DNA of 64,000 bases, taken from positions 620,001 to 684,000 of the forward strand of contig NC_050733.1 in the NCBI RefSeq assembly GCF_014133895.1. Direction: 5' to 3'. How positions within the stretch are numbered: position 1 is the stretch's first letter; each line of letters begins with the position of its first letter. The DNA is from Torulaspora globosa (Eukaryota; Ascomycota; Saccharomycetes; Saccharomycetales; Saccharomycetaceae). The notes under the pieces are model-generated. The model was not told the origin of the DNA. It did no database searches and worked only from the letters and a program-made list of their open reading frames with translations. The position numbers and the translations under genes are program-made. Positions 1 through 7,476 of the stretch are shown here, piece after piece.

Positions 1-11
1 CAGTGAGGTAG

Positions 12-2063
12 ATGAGTGATATAGATTCACTTGCTAGTGTGAGTGGAGGTAATGAGGAGCATATACTAGAGGAGGACTATTTAAACGATGAGAGGCGTGC
101 TACGATTGGACATTGGGGAAGATTGAAGTACTGGATCACGAGAAACTTGTTGTCGAGAGATAGATCCAACGAGAGCTGGCAAGGGCACGGTATTCCGCTG
201 TACGAATTGAATGCGGAGGGCCAAGAGATGAGTGGGACCATAGAACCTGCTGCAACATTTGTTTACCGTCATAGTAATAAGATCCCGTGGCGGCTAATTG
301 CGAGGTTTATCGGTTTGAGTTTTTTCTTTGTTATTACAGCTTTTTTGATCTTTGGAGTAATTGAATCGGGTCCTAAAAAGGGTCGGTTTTCCACAAGTGC
401 GTTGTTTGATCCTTATGTCAGATACTCGAATGGGACTCTGGATTTTTTTCCGTTGACCGTCATGGTATCGTTGGATGGATTCCATCCATCGCTGATCTCA
501 AAGAAGTACACCCCATTTCTTTACCAGCTGTACACTTTGGCGTATGAGGGTAATGTCACCAGTACACCGTTCATGATACCGAGTTTTCCGTCACAAACAT
601 TCCCTAACCATTGGAGTCTTGTGACGGGCGAGTATCCGAGAGATCACTCGCTTGTGTCTAATGTGTTTTGGGATGCGGACTTGAAAGAGGAGTTTTACCC
701 TGGGTTGATGGACCCGCTTATTTGGGCGAATACGAGTCGGCCCATATGGCAAGTGCTGCAGGCTGCTTTCAATCACAACTCCGCCAAGGAATTCCCTTTT
801 AAAGTGGCTACGCATATGTGGCCCGGAAGCGACGTGAATTTTACAGGTCTACCGCAAGTCCCTGCGGAAAGAATGCCTTACTATATCGATGCGTTTGACG
901 GCGATGAGAAACTAGAGACAAAGTTGACCAAAGTTTTGGGATACGTTGACATTGATTCGATTGAAAAGAGACCCCAGCTGATTCTCAGTTACGTGCCTCA
1001 GGTGGACGCTTTTGGACATAAACATGGGTATCCCATCAACGATCCAGAGAATAAGATGTTTGATAAGTTCACGCAAGTGCTCAGCAGTGTAGATTCCTTT
1101 GTAGAGGGGCTTTTTGAGGGATTGAGAGAAAGAAACGTGACGAATTTTACCAACGTTGTCATCGTGAGCGATCATGGTATGAGCAATATCAAGTTCCCGG
1201 AGCACGTTCTGATCTGGGAAGAATTGCTGGACAAGGACCTGATCAAGAACCATGTCGAACATGCGTACGGCGAAGGCCCCATGATGGCGGTCACAACCAA
1301 AGATTCAAGCGACGTCAACGAGATTTACCAAGAATTGAAAAAAAGTTTGGCGAACCAGGGCGAGCTGGGCTCCAAGTTCAAGGTGTATCTGAACGGGAAC
1401 TTCCCGGAACATTTCAAATTCAACGACTTGGCGAACCGCAGGATTGCGCCTATTTGGATCATCCCTGAGCCTGGGTATGCCGTCATGAGCCATAAATTTG
1501 CGAAGAAGCAGAGATCGAGCCTGATCGGCAATCATGGCTACGATAACCACGAAGCGGAGATGAGATCGCTATTCATAGGCGTAGGACCGTTTTTCGAGAA
1601 CGGGTACGTGGAACCGTTCGAGAACATCGAAATATTTGACATGTTGTGTGACGTTTTCGGCGTTGCGATGGACGACAGACTCGGGGACCAGCAGGACACC
1701 TTTTTTTACAGAAAGCCGCTGGAACAGCCGCTGGTGGATGATTTTGAGTCCCTGAGGGCGAAGTACGGCAATGGCACGGCCTACAACATAATATGGGGCG
1801 GCGAGCAAGAGGAAGAAGAGGTGGTCGCGGACACGAGCGGCACAAGCACCACGAGCAGTAGCAGCGGCACAAGCACCACGAGCAGTAGCAGCGGCACAAG
1901 CACCACGAGCAGCACAAGCACCACCAGAACCACCAGCACCACCAGCACCACCACCAGCACAACTGCAGCGGGCGGCTGGCTCGACGACCTGCTGCACGAC
2001 GCAGAGGAGCTGATCGAAGAGCTGGTCGACGAGATACAAGAGATAGCAGACACTCACCATTAG
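12..2063 (+). CDS. NPP1: Nucleotide pyrophosphatase/phosphodiesterase, type II membrane ectoenzyme (NPP1/NPP2 family)
   Basis: The 683-residue product belongs to the alkaline-phosphatase-fold NPP family, which hydrolyses nucleotide phosphodiester and pyrophosphate bonds and in yeast is induced by phosphate starvation. There is a cytosolic N-terminus, one membrane segment at about residues 97-117, then the catalytic ectodomain. Visible active-site elements are the metal-binding Asp155 in SLDGFHP, the nucleophile region SQTFPNHW with Thr196, SDHGM near residue 387 and HGYDNHE near 508. S. cerevisiae has two paralogs, YCR026C (NPP1) and YEL016C (NPP2). The neighbours PMP1 and SLM5 support NPP1, although EAF5/MMS21 next door would suit NPP2, so this is probably the single pre-duplication gene. 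The C-terminal tail is unusual: a Ser/Thr/Gly repeat (about residues 605-655), likely O-glycosylated, then an acidic amphipathic end. The start at base 12 is the first ATG; only 11 bases precede it in the window. Confidence 0.9.
   Translation: MSDIDSLASVSGGNEEHILEEDYLNDERRATIGHWGRLKYWITRNLLSRDRSNESWQGHGIPLYELNAEGQEMSGTIEPAATFVYRHSNKIPWRLIARFIGLSFFFVITAFLIFGVIESGPKKGRFSTSALFDPYVRYSNGTLDFFPLTVMVSLDGFHPSLISKKYTPFLYQLYTLAYEGNVTSTPFMIPSFPSQTFPNHWSLVTGEYPRDHSLVSNVFWDADLKEEFYPGLMDPLIWANTSRPIWQVLQAAFNHNSAKEFPFKVATHMWPGSDVNFTGLPQVPAERMPYYIDAFDGDEKLETKLTKVLGYVDIDSIEKRPQLILSYVPQVDAFGHKHGYPINDPENKMFDKFTQVLSSVDSFVEGLFEGLRERNVTNFTNVVIVSDHGMSNIKFPEHVLIWEELLDKDLIKNHVEHAYGEGPMMAVTTKDSSDVNEIYQELKKSLANQGELGSKFKVYLNGNFPEHFKFNDLANRRIAPIWIIPEPGYAVMSHKFAKKQRSSLIGNHGYDNHEAEMRSLFIGVGPFFENGYVEPFENIEIFDMLCDVFGVAMDDRLGDQQDTFFYRKPLEQPLVDDFESLRAKYGNGTAYNIIWGGEQEEEEVVADTSGTSTTSSSSGTSTTSSSSGTSTTSSTSTTRTTSTTSTTTSTTAAGGWLDDLLHDAEELIEELVDEIQEIADTHH
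1836..1960 (+). repeat. Ser/Thr-coding tandem repeat inside NPP1
   Basis: A 27-base unit encoding SGTSTTSSS is repeated about three times with near-perfect identity from 1839, then decays into ACC/AGC triplet runs coding for Thr and Ser. It keeps the reading frame. Such Ser/Thr-rich stretches are typical O-mannosylated stalks in yeast surface and secretory proteins. The near-identity of the units suggests recent slippage expansion, so the length may vary between strains. Confidence 0.85.
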
Positions 2064-2103
2064 ATTAAATGATACTAATAATACATACACCGCCGCAAAC
2101 CGA

Positions 2104-2895
2104 TCAGAAGATATAGATCGTCAGCAGCGCCCCGACCAGCCCAAACACCAAGGGCAGCTGGCCCAAATAGTGCACCCACGACGTGAGCCCCAGCTTAAAG
2201 AAAAGCTGCCATCCGCTGCCCGACGCGTCCAGCTCCACGTTCAGGATCCCCAGCCCGACCAGAAACTTGGCCAGATGGAACACCATCGGGTCCACCTGCA
2301 CCTCCGGCAGCTCGTACCGTATAAAGTTCACATAGTAGCCCACCAACGCTGGCACACCAGCCGAGAAAACCGCCCACGTGACCAGAGTGCTCGACGACAG
2401 CCACGCGTCCTGGCGCGCCACCAGCGGCCGCACCACAAAGTAGAACTCCACCAGGTAGAACAGCGCGTCGACCGACTGGATCGTCGACAGCGAGTCCTGC
2501 AGCGACTCGTTGAGCTTCTGCACCTGCACCGCCACGTCCGACAAGTAGTCTTCGAACGCAAACTTGAACGTCGAGTCCTCGTCGCTCTCCTCGCTGAAAT
2601 CCAGCTTGTTGAAACCGTCCAGCACCCGCTCGGGCAGCTGATCCTCGGCCTCTTCCCCCTCGACCTCTTCCGCCTCGGCCTCTTCCGTCTCGTGCTTCAC
2701 CACTATCGCGTCGTAGAAAGACTTCAGTTCCGGGTAATCCACTTCCACGTCCAACGGTTCATTCAGCACGTTCAAATGCTCCTCGATCATCGCGATCAGG
2801 TCGCTCTTCCGCACGTTGTTCCCGACATTCGGCAACCTGAGCTTCTCTGCCAAATCCAGCAGCTCCACCTTCTTCCAGCGGCTGAACGACGACAT
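2104..2895 (-). CDS. Putative membrane protein with N-terminal SAP/HeH-like helix-extended-helix and four C-terminal membrane segments
   Basis: A 263-residue protein that I do not recognise by name. Residues about 6-42 (WKKVELLDLAEKLRLPNVGN followed by the RKSDLIAMIEEHL segment) match the helix-extended-helix pattern of SAP/HeH motifs. Residues 66-110 are strongly acidic (runs of Glu and Asp), and four hydrophobic segments follow near 144-160, 171-190, 205-221 and 244-263, the last reaching the C-terminus. The start is taken at the ATG complementary to 2893-2895; the open frame extends upstream only through a non-ATG codon. It converges with NPP1 (41 bases between stops) and is divergent from PMP1. 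The coding sequence is GC-rich, which creates a long meaningless antisense frame. The membrane topology is inferred; a nuclear-envelope or ER location is only a guess from the motif combination. Confidence 0.75.
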   Translation of the reverse strand: MSSFSRWKKVELLDLAEKLRLPNVGNNVRKSDLIAMIEEHLNVLNEPLDVEVDYPELKSFYDAIVVKHETEEAEAEEVEGEEAEDQLPERVLDGFNKLDFSEESDEDSTFKFAFEDYLSDVAVQVQKLNESLQDSLSTIQSVDALFYLVEFYFVVRPLVARQDAWLSSSTLVTWAVFSAGVPALVGYYVNFIRYELPEVQVDPMVFHLAKFLVGLGILNVELDASGSGWQLFFKLGLTSWVHYLGQLPLVFGLVGALLTIYIF

Positions 2896-2990
2896 CCTCG
2901 TCCACCCTGCCAGCCAAACCGCTCTGTACCACCACTTCGCATTGCACTTTAACCGTCTCCGACCAGTCAGCCACCCTTTGAGCCCGGCGC

Positions 2991-3014
2991 CGGGTAACAG
3001 CACCCGTTACCCGG
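2991..3014. promoter_or_regulatory. Inverted pair of Reb1-type sites
   Basis: CGGGTAAC at 2991-2998 and TTACCCGG at 3007-3014 are oppositely oriented matches to the Reb1 consensus TTACCCG, separated by eight bases. They lie about 100 bases upstream of the SAP-like gene start at 2895 and about 410 bases before PMP1. Reb1 is a general regulatory factor that clears nucleosomes from yeast promoters. Confidence 0.6.
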
Positions 3015-3424
3015 CCCGCCCTCCGACGAGAGAAATTTTCTCGTTTCTTTCCGTCGAGGAAAAAACCGCAAGCGAGCGCACTGCTCGCCGTTCCGGGAAA
3101 TGCTGCACACTGTTTATTTATTAATTACCGCATGCGCCGGCTGCCAGTCGCAGAGAGTCCCAAACACTCGTAACTGACGTTGGTGGTTTTTCGATAGCCG
3201 TTGGTTGGTTGGTTATGGGCAATCTTGATGTGTAGTAATCTGATCACAGTAAGTATATAAGGCAGTTGTGATCTTTTTTATGCTCTTTTTTCGTCGCAGA
3301 TTGTAGTCTTTTTCGTTCTAAATTTCATTTTTAGAGCTCACTGGGACACTTTTTGTTTAAAAGTTTCATTGCCATACTAGAGTTTATCTCTTTCACACAG
3401 CTAGCAAGAATAAACAGTGTTTAA

Positions 3425-3544
3425 ATGTTACCAGCTGGTGTTATTTTGGTTTTCGTCTTGGTCGGTCTGGCCTGTATCGCCATCATCTGTACTATCCTGT
3501 ACAGAAAGTGGCAGGCTAGACAACGTGGTCTGCAGAGATTCTGA
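3425..3544 (+). CDS. PMP1: Small plasma-membrane proteolipid, regulator of H+-ATPase (PMP1)
   Basis: A 39-residue protein almost identical to S. cerevisiae Pmp1 (40 residues), which associates with the plasma-membrane proton ATPase Pma1 and stimulates its activity. One membrane span occupies about residues 4-26 and a basic cytosolic tail follows (YRKWQARQRGLQRF), known in the family to bind acidic phospholipids. The start is the first ATG at 3425; the stop TGA is at 3542-3544. The intergenic region on both sides is long (529 bases from the upstream divergent gene, 374 bases to the EAF5 stop), consistent with a strong promoter and a long 3' UTR. A TATA-like element (AGTATATAAGG) is present around 3249-3259. 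Confidence 0.95.
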   Translation: MLPAGVILVFVLVGLACIAIICTILYRKWQARQRGLQRF

Positions 3545-3880
3545 GGACTGCGTTCAGTCGGAGTGTGTGAGTCTGTTTACGTGCAAGTGTACCCTATTAT
3601 TTTGTTCTTTACGCTAGACGATGGTGATATGATGTGTGTGTGTGTTCCTTGGTTGTTTGGTTAGGATGGTGAGCTCATTAAGTGTGTGTTTTTGGGTTTG
3701 TCGTGCTGTTTTTTATTCCTTCAGTAGGCTAGACTGCTGTTTTCTTGACAGAGCCGTTGCGAACGCCGGTCGGGTCGGTTGTGTGTGTATATTTGTGTGT
3801 GTGTGTGCTTTGAACTTCCCCCCGCTGCCGCCTGGTATCGGATTCGCTGGCGCTCCTGACGGAGACGTAGGTTAGATACA
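3545..3880 (+). promoter_or_regulatory. UG-rich 3' region of PMP1
   Basis: The gene-free stretch after PMP1 is rich in alternating TG: (TG)6 at 3633-3644, GTGTGTGT at 3781-3788 and a longer (TG)n tract at about 3794-3808, with further GTGTG motifs near 3565-3590. In S. cerevisiae the PMP1 3' UTR carries UG-rich repeats reported to help localise the mRNA to membranes. I infer this is the equivalent region. Short frames across it are low-complexity artefacts. Confidence 0.6.
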
Positions 3881-3918
3881 ATACATCTTTATATATCTTG
3901 TTAATCACAGATAAACGT

Positions 3919-4671
3919 CTACTCGAGCGCTCTTCTCATGAACTGGACGGTGTCGTCGAAGTGCGCCTGCAGCTGTCTGGCGGCGAGCCAGGTGTCGGTG
4001 TCGGTCTCGCAGCTCATTACACCGTCGCATATGCTTTTCTGTATCACCAGTTGCAGATCGTGGACGCTGCTGGGCGTGTCGTTCTTTATTCGGTCGATCT
4101 CGATGACCTGTCTGACGGCGCTGTCGAGCGCGCCGCTGGCGTTGAGTGTCTCGTAGAGGGTCTGAAGATCCATCTTGCCGCCGCTCTTGGCCTGCAGTTT
4201 GTTCAGCACGGTGTCGCGGTAGAGCTGCAGCAGCTTCTCTCGCTTCGGGTCGACGTTCGTGCCACCGCCGGCGCCGCCGGCGGCAGTTCTTCGCTGCGGG
4301 TTCAGTATGTCGTCCTCCAGGCGTGCTATCGCGGCCTGCTGCGCGTGGCAGAACCTGTGGAGCCTCTCCCGGATCCCGTTCTGCAGTTCGGTGAGCTGCA
4401 GGTTGTGGAAGCTCAGCTGTCCGTCGACCAGAGAGATGCGTTGGTTCGGAAACACCCGCTTGACCACCACCAGGATGTCGTTGATGTCTAGTTTGTCCTC
4501 CCCGCGTTCGACCATCTGGTTCACCAGCACGTTGTTCTGTATCTCGTTGGTGAGTCGTACGAGCGATACCTTCCCGCTAATGACGCCAACGCTGCCTGAG
4601 CTCGGGCTCTGCAACACCAGCAGCGTGTGTATGATCTGGAGCACTATCAGCTCGCTGATCTCCGGCTGCAT
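3919..4671 (-). CDS. EAF5: Eaf5-like subunit of the NuA4 histone acetyltransferase complex
   Basis: A 250-residue protein (S. cerevisiae Eaf5 is about 279). The N-terminal block resembles Eaf5: helix ELIVLQIIHTLLVL, then VSLVRLTNEIQNN and the DINDILVVVKRVFPNQR segment. Eaf5 is a subunit of NuA4, forming a submodule with Eaf7 and Eaf3. The strongest support is context: it is divergent from MMS21 with only 100 bases between starts, exactly as YEL018W/YEL019C are arranged in S. cerevisiae. The start ATG is complementary to 4669-4671. A short Ala/Gly-rich linker lies near residues 130-138. The gene is markedly GC-rich compared with genes beyond 6 kb. Confidence 0.85.
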   Translation of the reverse strand: MQPEISELIVLQIIHTLLVLQSPSSGSVGVISGKVSLVRLTNEIQNNVLVNQMVERGEDKLDINDILVVVKRVFPNQRISLVDGQLSFHNLQLTELQNGIRERLHRFCHAQQAAIARLEDDILNPQRRTAAGGAGGGTNVDPKREKLLQLYRDTVLNKLQAKSGGKMDLQTLYETLNASGALDSAVRQVIEIDRIKNDTPSSVHDLQLVIQKSICDGVMSCETDTDTWLAARQLQAHFDDTVQFMRRALE

Positions 4672-4771
4672 CTTGGTCGCTCTGCCACGTATCTGTGGCC
4701 CGTTGCGATTTAGGCGAGTTTATCTTGCATCGGTAGCTTCAAAGCTCGCACTGCACACACGCAGATGAAAG

Positions 4772-5542
4772 ATGGCAAAACTGCCCGAAGCCCTGCCGAT
4801 CCATCGGCATGCCAGGGGAGCGTTCCATGAGCTGAGTGTCGGGGATGTATCCCGTTGCTACCGTGCCGTCGCACAGCAGTTGCTCGAGACCTATCGACAC
4901 ACAATGGATGATCCCGGAGAGGACGTCGATGCTCAGATGAACGAACTGATAGCTGCCTACCAAGAGCTAGCGTCTCTGGAGACCAGTTCCCGCTCTTTGG
5001 ACGCCAGATTGGAGAGTGCTAAACAGAAATATCGAGAGTCGTCGCACAACTTGGAGCCTGTCGACCTATCCTGGTGGAATCGGTACAGCAGCAAGAGTCC
5101 AGACGGATTGCCAAAGCTGTCAGATATCTTTGAGAGGGAAGAGATAAGCCCGGGAAGGCGGTCGAGGCTGACAAGGGAGGATAAACTGCTGGACGCCATC
5201 GCATATCTATGGAGGGACCCAACCGGTATGATGCCAGACGAGCAGAACAACGACGAAGATGTCCACATCGAGGGCGGGAAGATTGAACTACGGTGCCCGA
5301 TAACGTGTCAGGACTTCAAGCAGCCCATGATATCGAAAAAATGCAATCATGTCTTTGATTTGGAGGGTTTGCAGGAGTACTTCAAGGACCACGCCACGAG
5401 AGACTGCGCACAGGGCGGCTGCTCTCAGAAGCTATCGATGAGCGATTTCGAGGAGGACGAGATTATGAGACTGAGGTGTCAGATAGAAAAGGTCAAGAAA
5501 AAGAGCTCCACTGAGGAGCAAATCGCAATGGATGTCATTTGA
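4772..5542 (+). CDS. MMS21: Mms21/Nse2 SUMO E3 ligase of the Smc5-Smc6 complex
   Basis: A 256-residue protein, close to the usual length (S. cerevisiae 267). A helical N-terminal half (about residues 20-100), which in the family docks on Smc5, precedes a C-terminal SP-RING. The SP-RING begins at CPIT (Cys175) and has the zinc ligands Cys191 and His193 (KKCNHVFD), then Cys212 and Cys217. The family attaches SUMO to chromosome-maintenance proteins and supports DNA repair and recombination. It shares a short divergent promoter with EAF5 (4672-4771). The start is the ATG at 4772. The basic Lys-rich region near residues 240-246 may be a nuclear localisation signal. Confidence 0.93.
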   Translation: MAKLPEALPIHRHARGAFHELSVGDVSRCYRAVAQQLLETYRHTMDDPGEDVDAQMNELIAAYQELASLETSSRSLDARLESAKQKYRESSHNLEPVDLSWWNRYSSKSPDGLPKLSDIFEREEISPGRRSRLTREDKLLDAIAYLWRDPTGMMPDEQNNDEDVHIEGGKIELRCPITCQDFKQPMISKKCNHVFDLEGLQEYFKDHATRDCAQGGCSQKLSMSDFEEDEIMRLRCQIEKVKKKSSTEEQIAMDVI

Positions 5543-5828
5543 GTGCAGTACTCGACGTAGCCAACTTGCGGTTGCTTTCTACTCGATCAAGCATAAATCG
5601 AGGGGCGATGGGTCGAGATCCGCTCAGCGCTCGCTTACTTGGACGCTCTACTCGTGCCATACCAAGAGATTCCTACAGACAGACATTCAAACGCTAGTCT
5701 TGTCGTCTTCTCGAGCATTGGTATCTCCAGGAAGTGTGTTTGGATGCGCCGCACGAATGTTTAACTACGTAGTAGTGAATAGAAAATAAAGTGCTTATAT
5801 CAAAGGTCTCTGTCTGATCTAAAAGAGC

Positions 5829-7295
5829 ATGGTGATGGTGCCTTTCAAACACATTGTTCGCAACTATGGAACTGTTCAACAGTGCGTGCTGCCTATAACG
5901 ATCAGGGATCTCTACAAGCGAACTGCCAATCCCCCAAGGACGGTGAAGAATGTCAATGGCTGGATTAGATCCGTCAGGCTGCTGAAGAAGATGGCTTTCT
6001 TGGATATACAAGATGGGAGCTGCTTACATACCCTGAAAGTGGCCATTCCAATCAAGAAGATGGATGAAACGGCATTTCTCAAAGGAATGAAGACTGGCCA
6101 AAGCATATCTATTGCCTGCGCCCAATGGCAGGACACACCACAAAGGGAGCAGCCGTTTGAGCTCAAGATCGAAGATCCACTTGAAAGCATCTCAATTAGG
6201 GGCACTGTAACTCACGACTACCCTCTACAAAAGAAGAACCACTCGCTGCTTTTTTTACGATCTTTGCCAACGTTAAAACATAGAACGACCTACCTAGGAT
6301 CGTTAATGAGATTCCGGTCATTTGCTGAACAACGGCTGATGAATATTCTGCAGTCTGATGATTTTACGAAAGTGTCCCCACCAGTGTTGACTTCCAGCGA
6401 CTGTGAGGGAGCTGGCGAACTATTTGAAGTTAAGACAGCAAGCTCCAAGAACTACTTTGGTAAACCGTCCTATTTAACAGTTTCCACCCAACTTCACTTG
6501 GAGATTCTTGCAATGTCGTTATCACGTTGTTACACACTAACTCCATGCTTCAGAGCGGAGAGGAGCGACACTAATCGTCATCTAAGCGAATTCTGGATGC
6601 TGGAGCTGGAAATGTGCTTTATCAATGACGTTCGTCTGCTGACGATGGTTGTGGAGTCCGTACTGAGGCGCTTAATCGAGTCATGCTGCGAGAGAAGCAG
6701 CGAGTTGATTCCCGAAATAACATTACAGGAGTGCCTGTCCAAAGAAGAGGTGCTCAATCGCTGGAATATGCTACTGAACCCTGAACCCTGGAAGGTGATT
6801 ACTTATACTGAGGCTATTGACATACTCAGCGACAAGCACAGGATGGCTCCTTTCGAAAAGTACGAGCCCAAATGGGGAGAGCCATTACAAACTGAGCATG
6901 AGAAATGGTTGGCAGGAGTGCACTTTCAATCTCCCGTTTTCATAACTGACTATCCTCGAGACTGTAAAGCGTTTTACATGAAGACGAACACATCGGCATC
7001 GCCTGGGAGAGAAACTGTTGCCTGCTTCGACTTGCTGTTCCCTGAGATGGGCGAGATCGCTGGCGGAAGCATCCGGGAGGACAACTACAATGAATTAGCA
7101 CAGGAGATGCGGCGAAGGGGTATGAATTCCTCAGGCGAGCTGGATTGGTACCTCTCACTGAGACTCGAGGGTAGCGTACCTCATGGAGGGTTTGGTTTAG
7201 GAATGGAACGTCTCATATCCTACCTCTTTGGTAATCACAATATCAGGGACGCCATAGCATTCCATAGAAGTGCTACAGGAACTATAGACCTTTGA
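5829..7295 (+). CDS. SLM5: Mitochondrial asparaginyl-tRNA synthetase
   Basis: A 488-residue class IIb aminoacyl-tRNA synthetase (S. cerevisiae Slm5 is 492) that charges mitochondrial tRNA-Asn. The N-terminus is basic and hydroxylated, fitting a mitochondrial presequence, followed by an OB-fold anticodon-binding domain (about 30-120) and the class II catalytic core. Motif 2 is CFRAERSDTNRHLSEFWMLE (about 239-258) and motif 3 is GFGLGMERLISYL near residue 457. The first ATG at 5829 is used; a second in-frame ATG lies two codons later. In S. cerevisiae SLM5 is adjacent to PMP1; here EAF5 and MMS21 lie between them. Confidence 0.93.
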   Translation: MVMVPFKHIVRNYGTVQQCVLPITIRDLYKRTANPPRTVKNVNGWIRSVRLLKKMAFLDIQDGSCLHTLKVAIPIKKMDETAFLKGMKTGQSISIACAQWQDTPQREQPFELKIEDPLESISIRGTVTHDYPLQKKNHSLLFLRSLPTLKHRTTYLGSLMRFRSFAEQRLMNILQSDDFTKVSPPVLTSSDCEGAGELFEVKTASSKNYFGKPSYLTVSTQLHLEILAMSLSRCYTLTPCFRAERSDTNRHLSEFWMLELEMCFINDVRLLTMVVESVLRRLIESCCERSSELIPEITLQECLSKEEVLNRWNMLLNPEPWKVITYTEAIDILSDKHRMAPFEKYEPKWGEPLQTEHEKWLAGVHFQSPVFITDYPRDCKAFYMKTNTSASPGRETVACFDLLFPEMGEIAGGSIREDNYNELAQEMRRRGMNSSGELDWYLSLRLEGSVPHGGFGLGMERLISYLFGNHNIRDAIAFHRSATGTIDL

Positions 7296-7476
7296 TACTA
7301 CTCAATGTATAAATTTCTACGGAATGAAGTGGCCTTAAGGCCTGCTCTTCCCAGCGTTTGACTCTGAGTTGAAGATCTAAGACCTCGTTTAATTTGTATA
7401 TAAGGAGCGCCAGCGAAGCACACTCCGATACTGCAAGGCTCAGTCTAAGTTATAAGATTGGGAGATTTTAAGCGCA

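Noticed and set aside
1569..2090. Minus-strand frames of 173 and 129 codons over the end of NPP1
   Set aside because: They are antisense to the Ser/Thr repeat, giving Gly/Ala/Cys or Trp/Cys-rich low-complexity products with no domain.
2170..2952. 260-codon plus-strand open frame
   Set aside because: It is antisense to the SAP-like membrane protein gene; composition is His/Arg/Gln-rich low-complexity caused by the GC-rich opposite strand.
3636..3875. 79-codon frame after PMP1
   Set aside because: It is built on TG repeats (Val/Cys runs) and lies in the expected PMP1 3' UTR.
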